This document shows positions 1 to 8,039 of a stretch of 46,177 nucleotides of DNA, one piece after another (position 1 is the stretch's first letter; every line of letters starts with the position of its first letter). A model generated the notes under the pieces. That model saw only the letters and a list, made by a program, of their open reading frames with translations. It did not search any database and was not told the origin of the DNA. Source of the DNA: an uncultured Oscillospiraceae bacterium (GTDB lineage: Bacteria > Bacillota > Clostridia > Oscillospirales > Oscillospiraceae); NCBI GenBank assembly GCA_910584285.1, contig CAJTYK010000013.1, positions 1-46,177 on the forward strand, written 5' to 3'. A program made the translations under genes and the position numbers.

Positions 1-923
1 TTCATCAGCAGGGTCTCCGCGCCGAACATCTCGGGCACCTCGGTGAGGATGGTGGCGCCCCCCTTGGAGATGAGCAGATCGGAGAAGGCCCCCACGGTGG
101 GGTTGGCGGTGATGCCGGACAGCCCGTCGGAGCCGCCGCACTTCATGCCCACCACCAGCTCGCCGCAGCTGATGGGCTCCCGGCGGAAGGAGCCCGCGTA
201 GGCCGCCAGCTCCTCCACCAGGGCCACGCCGTCGGTGATCTCGTCCTCCGACTCCTGGCACACCAGGAACTTCACCCGGTTCTCATTGTATTGGCCCAGG
301 TAGGGCTTCAGCACGTCGATGTTGCTGTTCTCGCACCCCAGCCCCAGCACCAGCACGCCGCCGGCGTTGGGGTGGTTGATGAGCCCCGCCAGGATCTTCC
401 GGGTATTCTCCTGGTCGTCCCCCATCTGAGAGCAGCCGTAGGGGTGGGGAAAGGCGTAAATCCCGTCCACGGTGCCTGCTTTAAACTTCTGGGACAGCCG
501 CTCGATGGCCCGGGCCACGTCGTTGACGCAGCCCACAGTGGGGATGATCCACACCTCGTTGCGCACGGCGGCCCGGCCGTCCTCCCGGCGGAAGCCCTGA
601 AACAAGGCGTCGTCGGTGGGCACGAGGGGAGCGTTGTCCGGCTCATAGGCGTAGTCCAACACCTCACCCAGGCCGGTTTTCACGTTGTGGGTGTGCACCC
701 AGCCCCCGGCGGGTATGTCCGCCTGGGCCGTCCCGATGGGCGCGCCGTATTTGAGGACGGGGCTGCCCGCCGGGAGATCCGTCAGGGCGAACTTGTGGCC
801 CTGGGGGATATCCTCCCGCAGGGTGACGGACTGGCCGTCCACCTGGAGCGTGCTTCCGGCGGAAAGGGGCGTCAGGGCTACCGCCACCGAGTCGCCGGGA
901 TGGATTTTCAGAAAGGTCTTCAT
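1..923 (-). CDS. uxaA: Altronate dehydratase (UxaA family), C-terminal part cut off by the window edge
   Basis: Dehydrates D-altronate to 2-keto-3-deoxygluconate, the last step before the KDG node in galacturonate catabolism; cytoplasmic. About 307 residues are visible of a family that is usually near 490-500, and the rest lies before base 1. The N-terminus (MKTFLKIHPGDSVAVAL) is the SAF-like domain with GGWVHTHNVKTGL, and the second domain shows FPHPYGCSQMGDD and GLGCENSNIDVLKPY, as in UxaA/GarD dehydratases. The ATG at 923 follows a GAGGGTGA ribosome site. It diverges from the LacI-type regulator, with a strong promoter and operators between them, so it is very probably under that regulator. 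D-galactarate dehydratase is the main alternative, but the pectin context favours altronate. Confidence 0.9.
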   Translation of the reverse strand, partial: MKTFLKIHPGDSVAVALTPLSAGSTLQVDGQSVTLREDIPQGHKFALTDLPAGSPVLKYGAPIGTAQADIPAGGWVHTHNVKTGLGEVLDYAYEPDNAPLVPTDDALFQGFRREDGRAAVRNEVWIIPTVGCVNDVARAIERLSQKFKAGTVDGIYAFPHPYGCSQMGDDQENTRKILAGLINHPNAGGVLVLGLGCENSNIDVLKPYLGQYNENRVKFLVCQESEDEITDGVALVEELAAYAGSFRREPISCGELVVGMKCGGSDGLSGITANPTVGAFSDLLISKGGATILTEVPEMFGAETLLM

Positions 924-968
924 GAAAACGCTTCACCCTCTCATTCCCGATTGGCAGGCTGGCCGGAG

Positions 969-982
969 TGAAACCGCTTTCA
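969..982. promoter_or_regulatory. cre-like / LacI-family operator
   Basis: TGAAACCGCTTTCA, flanked by G and C to give a 16-bp near-palindrome. It fits the CcpA cre consensus (TGNAANCGNWWNCA). It lies 46 bases upstream of the uxaA start codon, downstream of the promoter at 1033-1061, where a roadblock-type repressor site would sit. CcpA control (catabolite repression) is the likeliest reading; a second site for the local LacI protein is less likely because the other two sites share different arms. Confidence 0.6.
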
Positions 983-1010
983 CCCAAAGCCAGCAGCAGC
1001 TGCCATAAAG

Positions 1011-1024
1011 TGTAAGAGCTTACA
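1011..1024. promoter_or_regulatory. Operator for the divergent LacI-type regulator, uxaA side
   Basis: TGTAAGAGCTTACA has 6-bp perfect arms (TGTAAG/CTTACA) around a 2-base centre, the 14-bp geometry of LacI/GalR operators. It starts about 9 bases downstream of the -10 hexamer of the minus-strand promoter, so it covers the predicted transcription start. It matches the site at 1183-1196 in both TGTAA/TTACA arms. Confidence 0.65.
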
Positions 1025-1032
1025 GCGGAAAT

Positions 1033-1061
1033 ATCATAGAACACCTCGTTCAAAATGTCAA
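1033..1061 (-). promoter_or_regulatory. Sigma-A promoter of uxaA
   Basis: On the minus strand: TTGACA (1056-1061), a 17-base spacer, TATGAT (1033-1038). The -35 is perfect and the -10 matches 5 of 6. The predicted start is near 1026, directly against the operator at 1011-1024. Confidence 0.75.
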
Positions 1062-1146
1062 TGCTCTTGGGATTTTTCCGGGATTCTCCCCCTGATTTTG
1101 TTATGTTGCACAAAAACGAGCTTGAGAACTTGTTGGAAAAAACATC

Positions 1147-1175
1147 TTGAAATGGGCGGCGGGGCGGTTTATCAT
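1147..1175 (+). promoter_or_regulatory. Sigma-A promoter of the lacI-type gene
   Basis: TTGAAA (1147-1152), 17-base spacer, TATCAT (1170-1175); each hexamer matches 5 of 6. It drives the regulator gene at 1218. The operator at 1183-1196 sits at the predicted start, implying autorepression. Confidence 0.7.
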
Positions 1176-1182
1176 AAGGCTA

Positions 1183-1196
1183 TGTAAGTTGTTACA
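1183..1196. promoter_or_regulatory. Operator for the LacI-type regulator, own-gene side
   Basis: TGTAAGTTGTTACA: arms TGTAA/TTACA around GTTG, the same arms as 1011-1024. It lies 7 bases after the -10 of the regulator's own promoter, so the protein probably represses itself and uxaA with the same half-site. Confidence 0.6.
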
Positions 1197-1217
1197 AGAC
1201 CGGGAGGGGGGCGCCGC

Positions 1218-2213
1218 GTGAACATTTACGATATCGCCGAGCTGGCCGGCGTCTCCATCGCCACCGTGTCCCGGGTGCTGAACGACAGCCCCAACGTGGC
1301 GGAAAAAACCAAGCTGCGGGTGCGGGGCATCATGGAGGAGCACGGCTATGTCCCCAGCGGCTTCTCCCGTGGGCAGAACGCCACGAAAACCATCGGCCTC
1401 ATCTGCCCCGACGCGGCGGATGACTACATGGCCAAGGCGGTGGCCCGCCTGGAGGGGAGCCTCCGGGACTACGGCTACGACTGCTTCCTCTATTGCAGCG
1501 GGTACGGCTATGAGGATTGCCAGACCGCGGTGAACGCGCTGCTGCGCTGCCGGGTGGACGCGCTGATCCTCATCGGCTCCATCTACGCCGACGACGACCC
1601 GGACAGCCAGCGGGTCAATTACATCCGGGAGGCCGCGGCCCACACCCCGGTATTTATGATCAACGGCTACGTCCGGGGGGAGAACATCTACTGCGCCGTG
1701 TGCGACGATTTCGACGCCTCCCGCGCCGCGGTGGAGGAGATGATCGCCTCCGGGCGGCGGAAGATCCTGTTCCTGGCCGACATGGACACGGTGAGCACCA
1801 ACCTGAAGCGGCAGGGCTGCCAGGCGGCGCTGGCCGGGGCGGGGTTGGAGCTCCAGGCGGACGTGAGCGTGGGCCTGTCCAACCAGATCAACCAGACCCG
1901 GGATCACCTGCTAAAGCTCTGGGAGCTGGACGTGGACGGCATCTTCGCCGCCAACGACGCCCTGGCTGCCGGGGCGCTGAAATACGCCAAGCGGCGGGGT
2001 CTGTCCGTCCCCGGGGATCTGTGCGTCATCGGCTACAACAACTCGGAGCTGTCCGTGTGCTGCGACCCGGAGCTGTCCACCATCGACAGCCGGGAGGATC
2101 GGCTGTGCCAAATTGTTATCGACTTCCTCAAGCTCCACCTGGGGGGCAGGCGGGGGGGCGGCAAGGTGTGTGCCAAGGGCTGCCTGATCCGCCGGGGCAC
2201 CACCGATTTTTAA
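1218..2213 (+). CDS. LacI/GalR-family transcriptional regulator
   Basis: 331-residue repressor. The N-terminal helix-turn-helix is explicit (residues 2-22, AGVSIATVSRVLN), followed by the hinge and a periplasmic-binding-protein-like sensor (from about residue 58, KTIGLICPDA) with the usual FAANDALAAGALKYA and IGYNNSELS signatures. The start is GTG at 1218, preceded by a GGGAGGGGG ribosome site; the next in-frame Met is too far in to keep the HTH. It diverges from uxaA and ends convergent with the pectinesterase gene, the two stops sharing TTAA at 2210-2213. The probable inducer is a galacturonate-pathway intermediate such as KDG or altronate; this is inferred from context only. Confidence 0.93.
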   Translation: MNIYDIAELAGVSIATVSRVLNDSPNVAEKTKLRVRGIMEEHGYVPSGFSRGQNATKTIGLICPDAADDYMAKAVARLEGSLRDYGYDCFLYCSGYGYEDCQTAVNALLRCRVDALILIGSIYADDDPDSQRVNYIREAAAHTPVFMINGYVRGENIYCAVCDDFDASRAAVEEMIASGRRKILFLADMDTVSTNLKRQGCQAALAGAGLELQADVSVGLSNQINQTRDHLLKLWELDVDGIFAANDALAAGALKYAKRRGLSVPGDLCVIGYNNSELSVCCDPELSTIDSREDRLCQIVIDFLKLHLGGRRGGGKVCAKGCLIRRGTTDF

Positions 2214-3070
2214 CGTCCCTTCACCCACGTCACCCGGCCCTTGACCGGGGGATCCTCATAGAACCGGGCGGTTTTGTCCCGTTCCGTATCGTTCCACCTG
2301 TCGAAGCCCAGAGGGGAGATATGGGGGCCGTAGGTGCAGCCCTGGAACCGGCACAGCCCATAGTCCCGCCAGGGCCGGGCCAGATAGATGGAGCCGGGTG
2401 CCACCCCCTCCTGCGCGGTAAAGCGGCAGTTTTGGAACGTGAAGCCCTCTGTCTGCTCCGGAGCGTGGGCAGGGGCGGCGGCGTAGCCCACTCCCCGGGC
2501 GTCCCGTAGGGAGCGGATCTCGCAGCTCTCAAAGACCGCTTCTCCGCAGCCGAAGATGAAATCCACCGTGCCCTCAATCAGGCAGTTTGCGAATCGCTGG
2601 CGGCAGGGCTTGTCCCGGCGGAGCGCGTCCGGCAGGAAGCCGTCGTACCGCTCGATCAGGTCGGCGGGCAGGGGTCCCAAGAACAGGGTGTCCTGGGTGG
2701 AGGTGAGGCGGCAGCGCTCCATGCGGAAGCGGTCGCCGTACACCGTGAGGGCCACCTCCTGGCCCTTGTCCTCCGGGCGCAGGGCGTCGTTGACGACGGA
2801 CAGGTCCTCCATGGCCACGCCGTCGGCGCACACCGCCAGGGTCCAGGTGCGGAAGGTGTTGTATTCCACGCCCTCCTCGTCCAGCTTTTTGGCGAAGTCG
2901 TCCCAGACGACGCGGGTGCGATCCGCCCCCGCCCCGGCGATGGTCACGTCGGGGGTGGACAGCAGGGCCTTGCCCCGGTACTCGCCGGGGGCCAGCCGGA
3001 TCACGTCCCCCGGCTGCGCCTGGTCGAAGGCCTCCTGGAGGCTCTGGCCGGGCTTGACGGTAAGCATCAT
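2210..3070 (-). CDS. Pectin methylesterase (carbohydrate esterase family 8)
   Basis: Removes methyl groups from galacturonosyl residues of pectin, releasing methanol. The 286-residue protein is one right-handed beta-helix domain with the CE8 signatures in order: GEYRGKA, STQDTLFLG, the catalytic VDFIFGCGE and YLARPWRDYG. No signal peptide is visible: the protein begins MMLTVKPGQSLQEAF and enters the domain at once, so it probably acts in the cytoplasm on imported oligomers. A GGGAGG ribosome site sits 9 bases before the first ATG (3070); the second ATG (3067) is also possible. It is transcribed away from the transport operon, from the promoter at 3127-3155. Confidence 0.93.
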   Translation of the reverse strand: MMLTVKPGQSLQEAFDQAQPGDVIRLAPGEYRGKALLSTPDVTIAGAGADRTRVVWDDFAKKLDEEGVEYNTFRTWTLAVCADGVAMEDLSVVNDALRPEDKGQEVALTVYGDRFRMERCRLTSTQDTLFLGPLPADLIERYDGFLPDALRRDKPCRQRFANCLIEGTVDFIFGCGEAVFESCEIRSLRDARGVGYAAAPAHAPEQTEGFTFQNCRFTAQEGVAPGSIYLARPWRDYGLCRFQGCTYGPHISPLGFDRWNDTERDKTARFYEDPPVKGRVTWVKGR

Positions 3071-3126
3071 AATAAAATTCCTCCCTGATGGAAAGTCGGG
3101 CGGCGGGTGAGCCGCCCCGCGGTTCC

Positions 3127-3155
3127 ATTATACCTGATAGGAAGGGCCGTGCCTA
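3127..3155 (-). promoter_or_regulatory. Promoter of the pectinesterase gene
   Basis: Minus strand: TAGGCA (3150-3155), 17-base spacer, perfect TATAAT (3127-3132). The leader carries a 7-bp hairpin (GGGCGGC/GCCGCCC, 3098-3117) just before the ribosome site, which could affect translation. Confidence 0.65.
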
Positions 3156-3162
3156 TCCCCAA

Positions 3163-3186
3163 GGCGGAAAATCCGCCCACATTTTT
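3163..3186 (+). terminator. Leader hairpin with T-run (possible attenuator) before the transport operon
   Basis: GGCGGA-AAA-TCCGCC stem (3163-3177), then CCACATTTTTTG. It looks like a short intrinsic terminator on the plus strand, only about 20 bases before the first transport-operon gene. It may insulate the operon from upstream transcription or act as an attenuator. I could not find a convincing plus-strand promoter between it and 3070. Confidence 0.45.
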
Positions 3187-3207
3187 TGACGCGAGGCGGT
3201 GAACCCC

Positions 3208-3786
3208 ATGAAGCGCCAGCGCAGCTGGAAGGAATACCGGGCCATTGATCTGACGATCTGGGCGCTGGCCCTGGCGGTGTTTGAGTTCCTCATCGTCCGG
3301 GCGGCCAACTGGTGGTTCCCCGGCCAGCCCTTCACCGTGTCGCTGGCGGCGGCGGTGGCCTCCATCGTCTATATGCGCTGGGGCTGGTGGGGCGGGCTCC
3401 ACGCCGTTGAGGCGGGGCTGGTGTTCTGCTTTTTCTCCGGAGCCACCCCGGCGCAGTACCTGATCTACTGCGGGGGGAACCTGTGCTCCATTCTGGCGGT
3501 GCTCCTGCTGACGAGGCTGGGAAAGGAGCGGGTGCGCACCGGGCACCTGTCCCTGGTGTTCCCCCTGCTGGTGCAGCTGCTGATGCAGGGCGGAAGGGCG
3601 CTGATAGCCCTGGCGCTGGGCGCCCGGCCGGAGACGGCGGCGGGGTTTTTCACCACCGACAGCCTCTCCCTCTTATTTACCTTTGTGATCATCTGGATAG
3701 CGCGAAAGCTGGACGGTGTCTATGAGGATCAAAAACATTACCTTCTCCGTGTTCACGACGCGGAGGGGGAGGAAAGAAGGAGGTAA
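3208..3786 (+). CDS. Small polytopic membrane protein, first gene of the transport operon
   Basis: 192 residues with about five or six hydrophobic segments, a basic N-terminus (MKRQRSWKEY) and a charged C-terminal tail. ATG at 3208 is preferred over the in-frame GTG at 3199 because GAGG at 3193-3196 is 11 bases from the ATG but only 2 from the GTG. Its stop is 3 bases before the LplB-type permease gene, so it is surely co-transcribed. I do not recognise the family; the compact, Gly/Trp-rich helices recall ECF-type S components or small transporter accessory proteins, but this is only a resemblance. Confidence 0.75.
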   Translation: MKRQRSWKEYRAIDLTIWALALAVFEFLIVRAANWWFPGQPFTVSLAAAVASIVYMRWGWWGGLHAVEAGLVFCFFSGATPAQYLIYCGGNLCSILAVLLLTRLGKERVRTGHLSLVFPLLVQLLMQGGRALIALALGARPETAAGFFTTDSLSLLFTFVIIWIARKLDGVYEDQKHYLLRVHDAEGEERRR

Positions 3787-3789
3787 ACT

Positions 3790-4845
3790 ATGAAAGATAG
3801 GGCAGCGGATTTCCTGGAGTTCGACCGGGAAGCCCAGGTCTACCGGCTCAGCCCGGAGCAGGCCGTCCGGGACGACGTGGAGAAGCACTACTGGCGCCAC
3901 GTGGGCCTGACGGTGCTGAAGGACTGGCGGCTGTATCTGATGCTGGTGCCCATGCTGCTGGTATTTTTGTTCTGGCGGTACTTCCCCATGTATGAGCTGC
4001 TGGGCTGCTTCAAGGTATCGGACGACGTGGTGCCCGTCTCGCAGCAGCTGTTTTCCGGCTTCTCGTATTTCAAGCGGCTGCTCCTGGGCGGGGACGACCT
4101 GTCCATGCAGTTCTGGCGGGCCCTGCGCAACACGTTCATCCTCAGCTTTTACGGCCTGTGCTTCGGCTTCCCCATCCCCATCATTCTGGCGCTGTTCTTC
4201 AACGAGATCCGCTCCAACGCCGCCCGGAGCGTCTACCAGGTGCTGACATACCTGCCCAAGTTCATGTCCACCGTGGTCATGACCTCCCTGGTGACGATGC
4301 TGGTGAAGCAGGGCTCCCTCACCACCGGCATGGGCATCCTGAACCAGGCGCTGGCCAACCTGGGGCTGATCAGCGGCGAGGTGGCCAACGCGGGGCTGCT
4401 GAACAACCCGTCGTTCTTCCGCTCCATCTACCAGATCAGCGGCATCTGGGAGAGCGCGGGCTATGACAGCATCGTGTTCTTCGCCGCCATCATCGCCATC
4501 TCCCCCACCAGCTATGAGGCCGCCCAGATCGACGGTGCCGACAAATGGGCCCAGATGCGGTACGTGGTGCTGCCCAGCATCCTGTCCACCATCGTCATCA
4601 TGCTCATCACCCGGATCGGCTCCCTGCTGAACATCGGCTATGAGAAGGTGCTGCTGCTGTACAACGCCAACACCTATGTCACCGCCGACGTGGTGTCCAC
4701 CCTGGCCAACCGGGTGGGCATGGGGAACAACCCCATACCAGGGGTGGCCGCCGCGGCGGAGATGATGAACAACGTCATTGGGATGCTGCTGGTCATCGGG
4801 GCCAACACGATAGCCCGCAAGGCGTCCAACACCTCGCTGTACTGA
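3790..4845 (+). CDS. Carbohydrate ABC transporter permease, LplB type
   Basis: 351-residue integral membrane subunit. After an approximately 35-residue cytoplasmic N-terminus comes the typical LplB first helix (DWRLYLMLVPMLLVFLFW) and YFPMYELLGCFK, then five further helices. The ATPase-contact EAA loop is clear (YEAAQIDGADKWAQMRYVVL). It pairs with the YtcP/LplC-like permease at 4860 and the lipoprotein at 5814; such permease pairs import oligosaccharides, here presumably oligogalacturonides. The ribosome site AAGGAGG is at the end of the preceding gene. Confidence 0.93.
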   Translation: MKDRAADFLEFDREAQVYRLSPEQAVRDDVEKHYWRHVGLTVLKDWRLYLMLVPMLLVFLFWRYFPMYELLGCFKVSDDVVPVSQQLFSGFSYFKRLLLGGDDLSMQFWRALRNTFILSFYGLCFGFPIPIILALFFNEIRSNAARSVYQVLTYLPKFMSTVVMTSLVTMLVKQGSLTTGMGILNQALANLGLISGEVANAGLLNNPSFFRSIYQISGIWESAGYDSIVFFAAIIAISPTSYEAAQIDGADKWAQMRYVVLPSILSTIVIMLITRIGSLLNIGYEKVLLLYNANTYVTADVVSTLANRVGMGNNPIPGVAAAAEMMNNVIGMLLVIGANTIARKASNTSLY

Positions 4846-4859
4846 CGGGAGGGTGAGTC

Positions 4860-5750
4860 ATGAAACGAAAGCTTGAGATCTCCGAGCTGATCTTCAAGAT
4901 CATCAGCTACACCCTGCTCACCGTGTTTGCCCTGTGCTGCCTGTACCCCTTTGTGTACGCCGTGTCCGCCTCCATCAGCGGGCGCTCCGCCGTGGAGTAC
5001 GGCTCCATCGTGCTGTTCCCCAAGGACGTGCAGTTCGACGCCTTCGCCCAGATGTTCGGGAACAATATGTTCTGGAACGCCTATTCCAACACCCTGTTCC
5101 TCACCCTGTACGGCACCCTCTGGTCCATGCTCACCGCTATTTTAGGGGCCTACGCCCTGTCCAAGCGGCGGCTGCTGTTCCGGAAGTTCTTCAACTTCTT
5201 CCTGGTGTTTACCATGTGGTTCTCCGCGGGCATCGTCCCCCAGTACCTGAACTACCTGGCCACCAAGAAGGTGTTCAACGCCGCGGGCATCATGGACGAG
5301 AAGTGGCTGGTGGTCATCGCCATGGGCATGGCGGCTATGAACATCATCCTGCTGAGAAACGCCTTTGAGGGCGTGCCCTCCGAGATCGAGGAGGCCGCCA
5401 TCGTGGATGGCGCCACCGAGTTCCAGGTGCTCAGCACGGTGTACATCCCCATGAGCAAATCCACCATCGCCACCGTGGCTCTGTTCTTCGCCATCTCCCG
5501 CTGGAACGGCTACTTCTGGGCCCGGCAGATGATCTCCAACTCCAACGAGCATCCCCTCCAGGTGTTCATCCGGCTCCAGCTGGAGCAGTACACCGACCCG
5601 GAGGTGATGGCGGGCTGGAGCGCCAGCTTCGCCTCAGACTCCATGATCTACGCGCTGATCGTCTGCTCCATCGTCCCCATCCTGATCATCTACCCCTTTA
5701 TCCAGAAGTACTTCGCCAAGGGCGTCAACGTGGGCGGCGTCAAGGAATAA
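4860..5750 (+). CDS. Carbohydrate ABC transporter permease, YtcP/LplC type
   Basis: 296 residues, six hydrophobic segments. The EAA loop reads IEEAAIVDGATEFQVLSTVY. The N-terminal helix with ALCCLYPFVYAVSASIS is typical of the second permease in LplABC-like systems. It starts 14 bases after the first permease and is followed 63 bases later by the binding protein, giving the order permease-permease-binding protein. The C-terminal YPFIQKYFAKGVNVGGVKE is the classic end of this family, including the KG motif that is thought to touch the ATPase. Confidence 0.93.
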   Translation: MKRKLEISELIFKIISYTLLTVFALCCLYPFVYAVSASISGRSAVEYGSIVLFPKDVQFDAFAQMFGNNMFWNAYSNTLFLTLYGTLWSMLTAILGAYALSKRRLLFRKFFNFFLVFTMWFSAGIVPQYLNYLATKKVFNAAGIMDEKWLVVIAMGMAAMNIILLRNAFEGVPSEIEEAAIVDGATEFQVLSTVYIPMSKSTIATVALFFAISRWNGYFWARQMISNSNEHPLQVFIRLQLEQYTDPEVMAGWSASFASDSMIYALIVCSIVPILIIYPFIQKYFAKGVNVGGVKE

Positions 5751-5813
5751 CCCGCCCCGATGATGATAACAACAGCCACAGAACATACTTTAGTAATTTT
5801 TTAGGAGGACGTT

Positions 5814-7940
5814 ATGAAAAAGCTGAACTCTCTGGCCGCGATGCTGCTTGCCATCGCGATGACGGCCTGCCTGCTGACGGGCTGCGGCCCCGGCATCCAG
5901 GTAGAACCCACCAATGCCCCCACCCAGCAGCCCAGCCAGTCCGGCGGCGAGGCCACCGACGCCCCCAGCAAGGGCCTGGAGTACGCCGAGGGCACCGAGC
6001 TGCGGATGGCCACCGGCTATAACAAGCCTAACACCGGCCTGTTCTTCGACGCGGAGACTGCCGGCGAGGGCGTGACCCTGGCCGACGGCAAGACCTACCA
6101 CACCGGCGAGCTGAAGCCCACCTGGGTGGAGGTGCAGAACCAGCTGAAGATCACCTTCAAGGATCAGTACCAGGGCAAGAGCGCCAGCGAGGAGTTCGAC
6201 TTCTGGAAGGAGCGGCTCAACGAGGTGGACATGGTCAGCGGCACCGCCACCAAGCTCACCGAGAACGGCGAGGCCGGCAACATGGTGAACATCGCCGAGT
6301 ACCTGGACCTGATGCCCAACTTCAAGGCGTACCTGGAGGCCAACCCCATCGTCCGCCTGTCCATCACCGGCAATACCGACACCGGCGCCATCTACTTCAG
6401 CCCCTACTTTGATGGCGTGGACGACATCGAGCGGATGCCCCTGATGCGCACCGATTGGGTGGAGAAGCTGCTCAACGGCGAGGGCGAGTTCACCGCCTCC
6501 GGCAGCAACAAGACCGCCGCCCCCGTGTACCAGCCCTATATGCCCACCTCCGGTAAGGTGGAGATCGACGTGGTGAAGGCCGACGGCTCCGGCACCGAAA
6601 AGGTCACCAAGGACTATGATGCGGGCGGGAACATCGTGGACAAGATGAACGCCGCCGGCTCCATGGACGGCGTGGCCGCGGTGAATATGCTGCGCACCTA
6701 CATCGACGAGGCCTACGGCGGCTACTACGGCACCGACCGCGCCAACCTGTTCGTGGGCCAGAACGCCGCCTGGGACGCCGACGAGCTGGTGGCCCTGCTG
6801 CGCTGCGTGGTGGCCAACCCCCAGACCCTCAACGGCACCGATTCCGTCCAGGGCCTGTTCACCCGCGAGGACAACAACAACCAGCGCCGGGTGGATATGT
6901 TCCGCTTCGCCGGGATGCTGTTCGGCGTGCGCGGCCTGGAGTCCCGCCAGGACTACCTGTACGTGGACGAGAACAACCAGCTCCGGGACGCCCGCCAGGA
7001 GGCCGACACCTACGAGGCCATGAACTACATGAACGCCATGATCCAGGAGGGTCTGATCTCCAAGGCCTTCATCGACAACTCCGAGGAGAGCTCCAAGACC
7101 TACCTGGAGAACGACCTGGGCTTCATGCACTACGACTACAACCAGACCCAGACCCTGATGAACGCCACCGCCCTTCAGGACGGCGAGAAGTACATGGCCG
7201 CCATGGTGCCCGTGGCCCGCTGGTATGACGGCACCAATGCCGACGGCGTGTATATGCGCTTCACCGAGTCCTGGCGCTCCGTCAAGACCGACGGCTGGGG
7301 CATCTCCAAGGCCGGCGTGGGCGACAGCACTGACAAGCTGAACGCCTGTCTCGCCCTCATCGACTTCGCCTACTCCGCCGAGGGCCAGATCCTCATGAGC
7401 TACGGCCCCGAGGCTTGGCGCTCCAGCGAGACCTTCCTGTTCAACGGCAAGGAGATGCCCAAGATCTCTGAGGCCTGCGAGAAGGAGCTGTGGGAGCTGG
7501 CCAACGGCAACTACACCAACTATGCCCGGTGGTATCTGGGCTCCACCCTGTCCTTCCTCAAGAGCCAGGCCTTTGAGTACCAGTGCACCCATGAGGTGGG
7601 CAAGGAGGGCGCCGGCTACATCTCCACCGCCATCGGCCTGGGCACCATCAAGCACCCCGAGCTGGGCATGGCCAGCAACCCCTGGTACACCATCGTGCCC
7701 ACCGTGCTGCCCACCTCCAAGGTGGAGAACGACAAGGTGGCCGGCTACACCGAGCTGAAGGAGCGCTTTGACCAGACGAGCAAGGGCACCAATATGCTGC
7801 TGGATCTGATCATCAACGGCGTGCAGGATCCCGCCGCCCAGGCCGCCACCGTGGCCAACGACTGGAGCGGCAAGCAGTACCTGGGCATCAAGCAGGGCGC
7901 CTGGGAGAAGGACAACGCTTATTACGAGACGATTAAGTGA
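5814..7940 (+). CDS. Extracellular solute-binding lipoprotein (LplA type)
   Basis: 708-residue binding protein for the permease pair. A type II signal peptide is plain: MKK, hydrophobic core to residue 20, lipobox LTGC with the lipidated Cys at 24, then a Pro/Gln/Ser-rich linker. It is longer than the usual 500-550 residues, with an extended middle part (about residues 210-330). TAGGAGGACGTT is the ribosome site. The ligand is inferred from the neighbours to be pectin-derived oligosaccharide. A strong hairpin follows the gene at 7982-8005 and may keep its mRNA more abundant than that of the downstream genes. Confidence 0.9.
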   Translation: MKKLNSLAAMLLAIAMTACLLTGCGPGIQVEPTNAPTQQPSQSGGEATDAPSKGLEYAEGTELRMATGYNKPNTGLFFDAETAGEGVTLADGKTYHTGELKPTWVEVQNQLKITFKDQYQGKSASEEFDFWKERLNEVDMVSGTATKLTENGEAGNMVNIAEYLDLMPNFKAYLEANPIVRLSITGNTDTGAIYFSPYFDGVDDIERMPLMRTDWVEKLLNGEGEFTASGSNKTAAPVYQPYMPTSGKVEIDVVKADGSGTEKVTKDYDAGGNIVDKMNAAGSMDGVAAVNMLRTYIDEAYGGYYGTDRANLFVGQNAAWDADELVALLRCVVANPQTLNGTDSVQGLFTREDNNNQRRVDMFRFAGMLFGVRGLESRQDYLYVDENNQLRDARQEADTYEAMNYMNAMIQEGLISKAFIDNSEESSKTYLENDLGFMHYDYNQTQTLMNATALQDGEKYMAAMVPVARWYDGTNADGVYMRFTESWRSVKTDGWGISKAGVGDSTDKLNACLALIDFAYSAEGQILMSYGPEAWRSSETFLFNGKEMPKISEACEKELWELANGNYTNYARWYLGSTLSFLKSQAFEYQCTHEVGKEGAGYISTAIGLGTIKHPELGMASNPWYTIVPTVLPTSKVENDKVAGYTELKERFDQTSKGTNMLLDLIINGVQDPAAQAATVANDWSGKQYLGIKQGAWEKDNAYYETIK

Positions 7941-7981
7941 GGCGGAGCAGCCGCCAACAAAAACCATCCGTGTGCCCGCAT

Positions 7982-8005
7982 CCCGCCGGGGGAGCCCCCG
8001 GCGGG
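7982..8005. other. Strong intercistronic hairpin after the binding-protein gene
   Basis: CCCGCCGGGGG-AG-CCCCCGGCGGG: perfect 11-bp arms, no T-run behind it. A smaller inverted repeat (GGCGG/CCGCC) lies at about 7941-7955. This is not an intrinsic terminator; it fits a 3'-end stabiliser or partial read-through barrier giving high expression of the binding protein relative to the genes from 8040 on. Confidence 0.6.
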
Positions 8006-8039
8006 GCGGGGCGCATGAGTTCTCCGGGAGGAGGCCGTC

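Noticed and set aside
923..936. TGAAAACGCTTCAC as a second cre site at the uxaA start
   Set aside because: The right arm is out of register by one base compared with the consensus, and it overlaps the start codon; only the 969-982 site fits.
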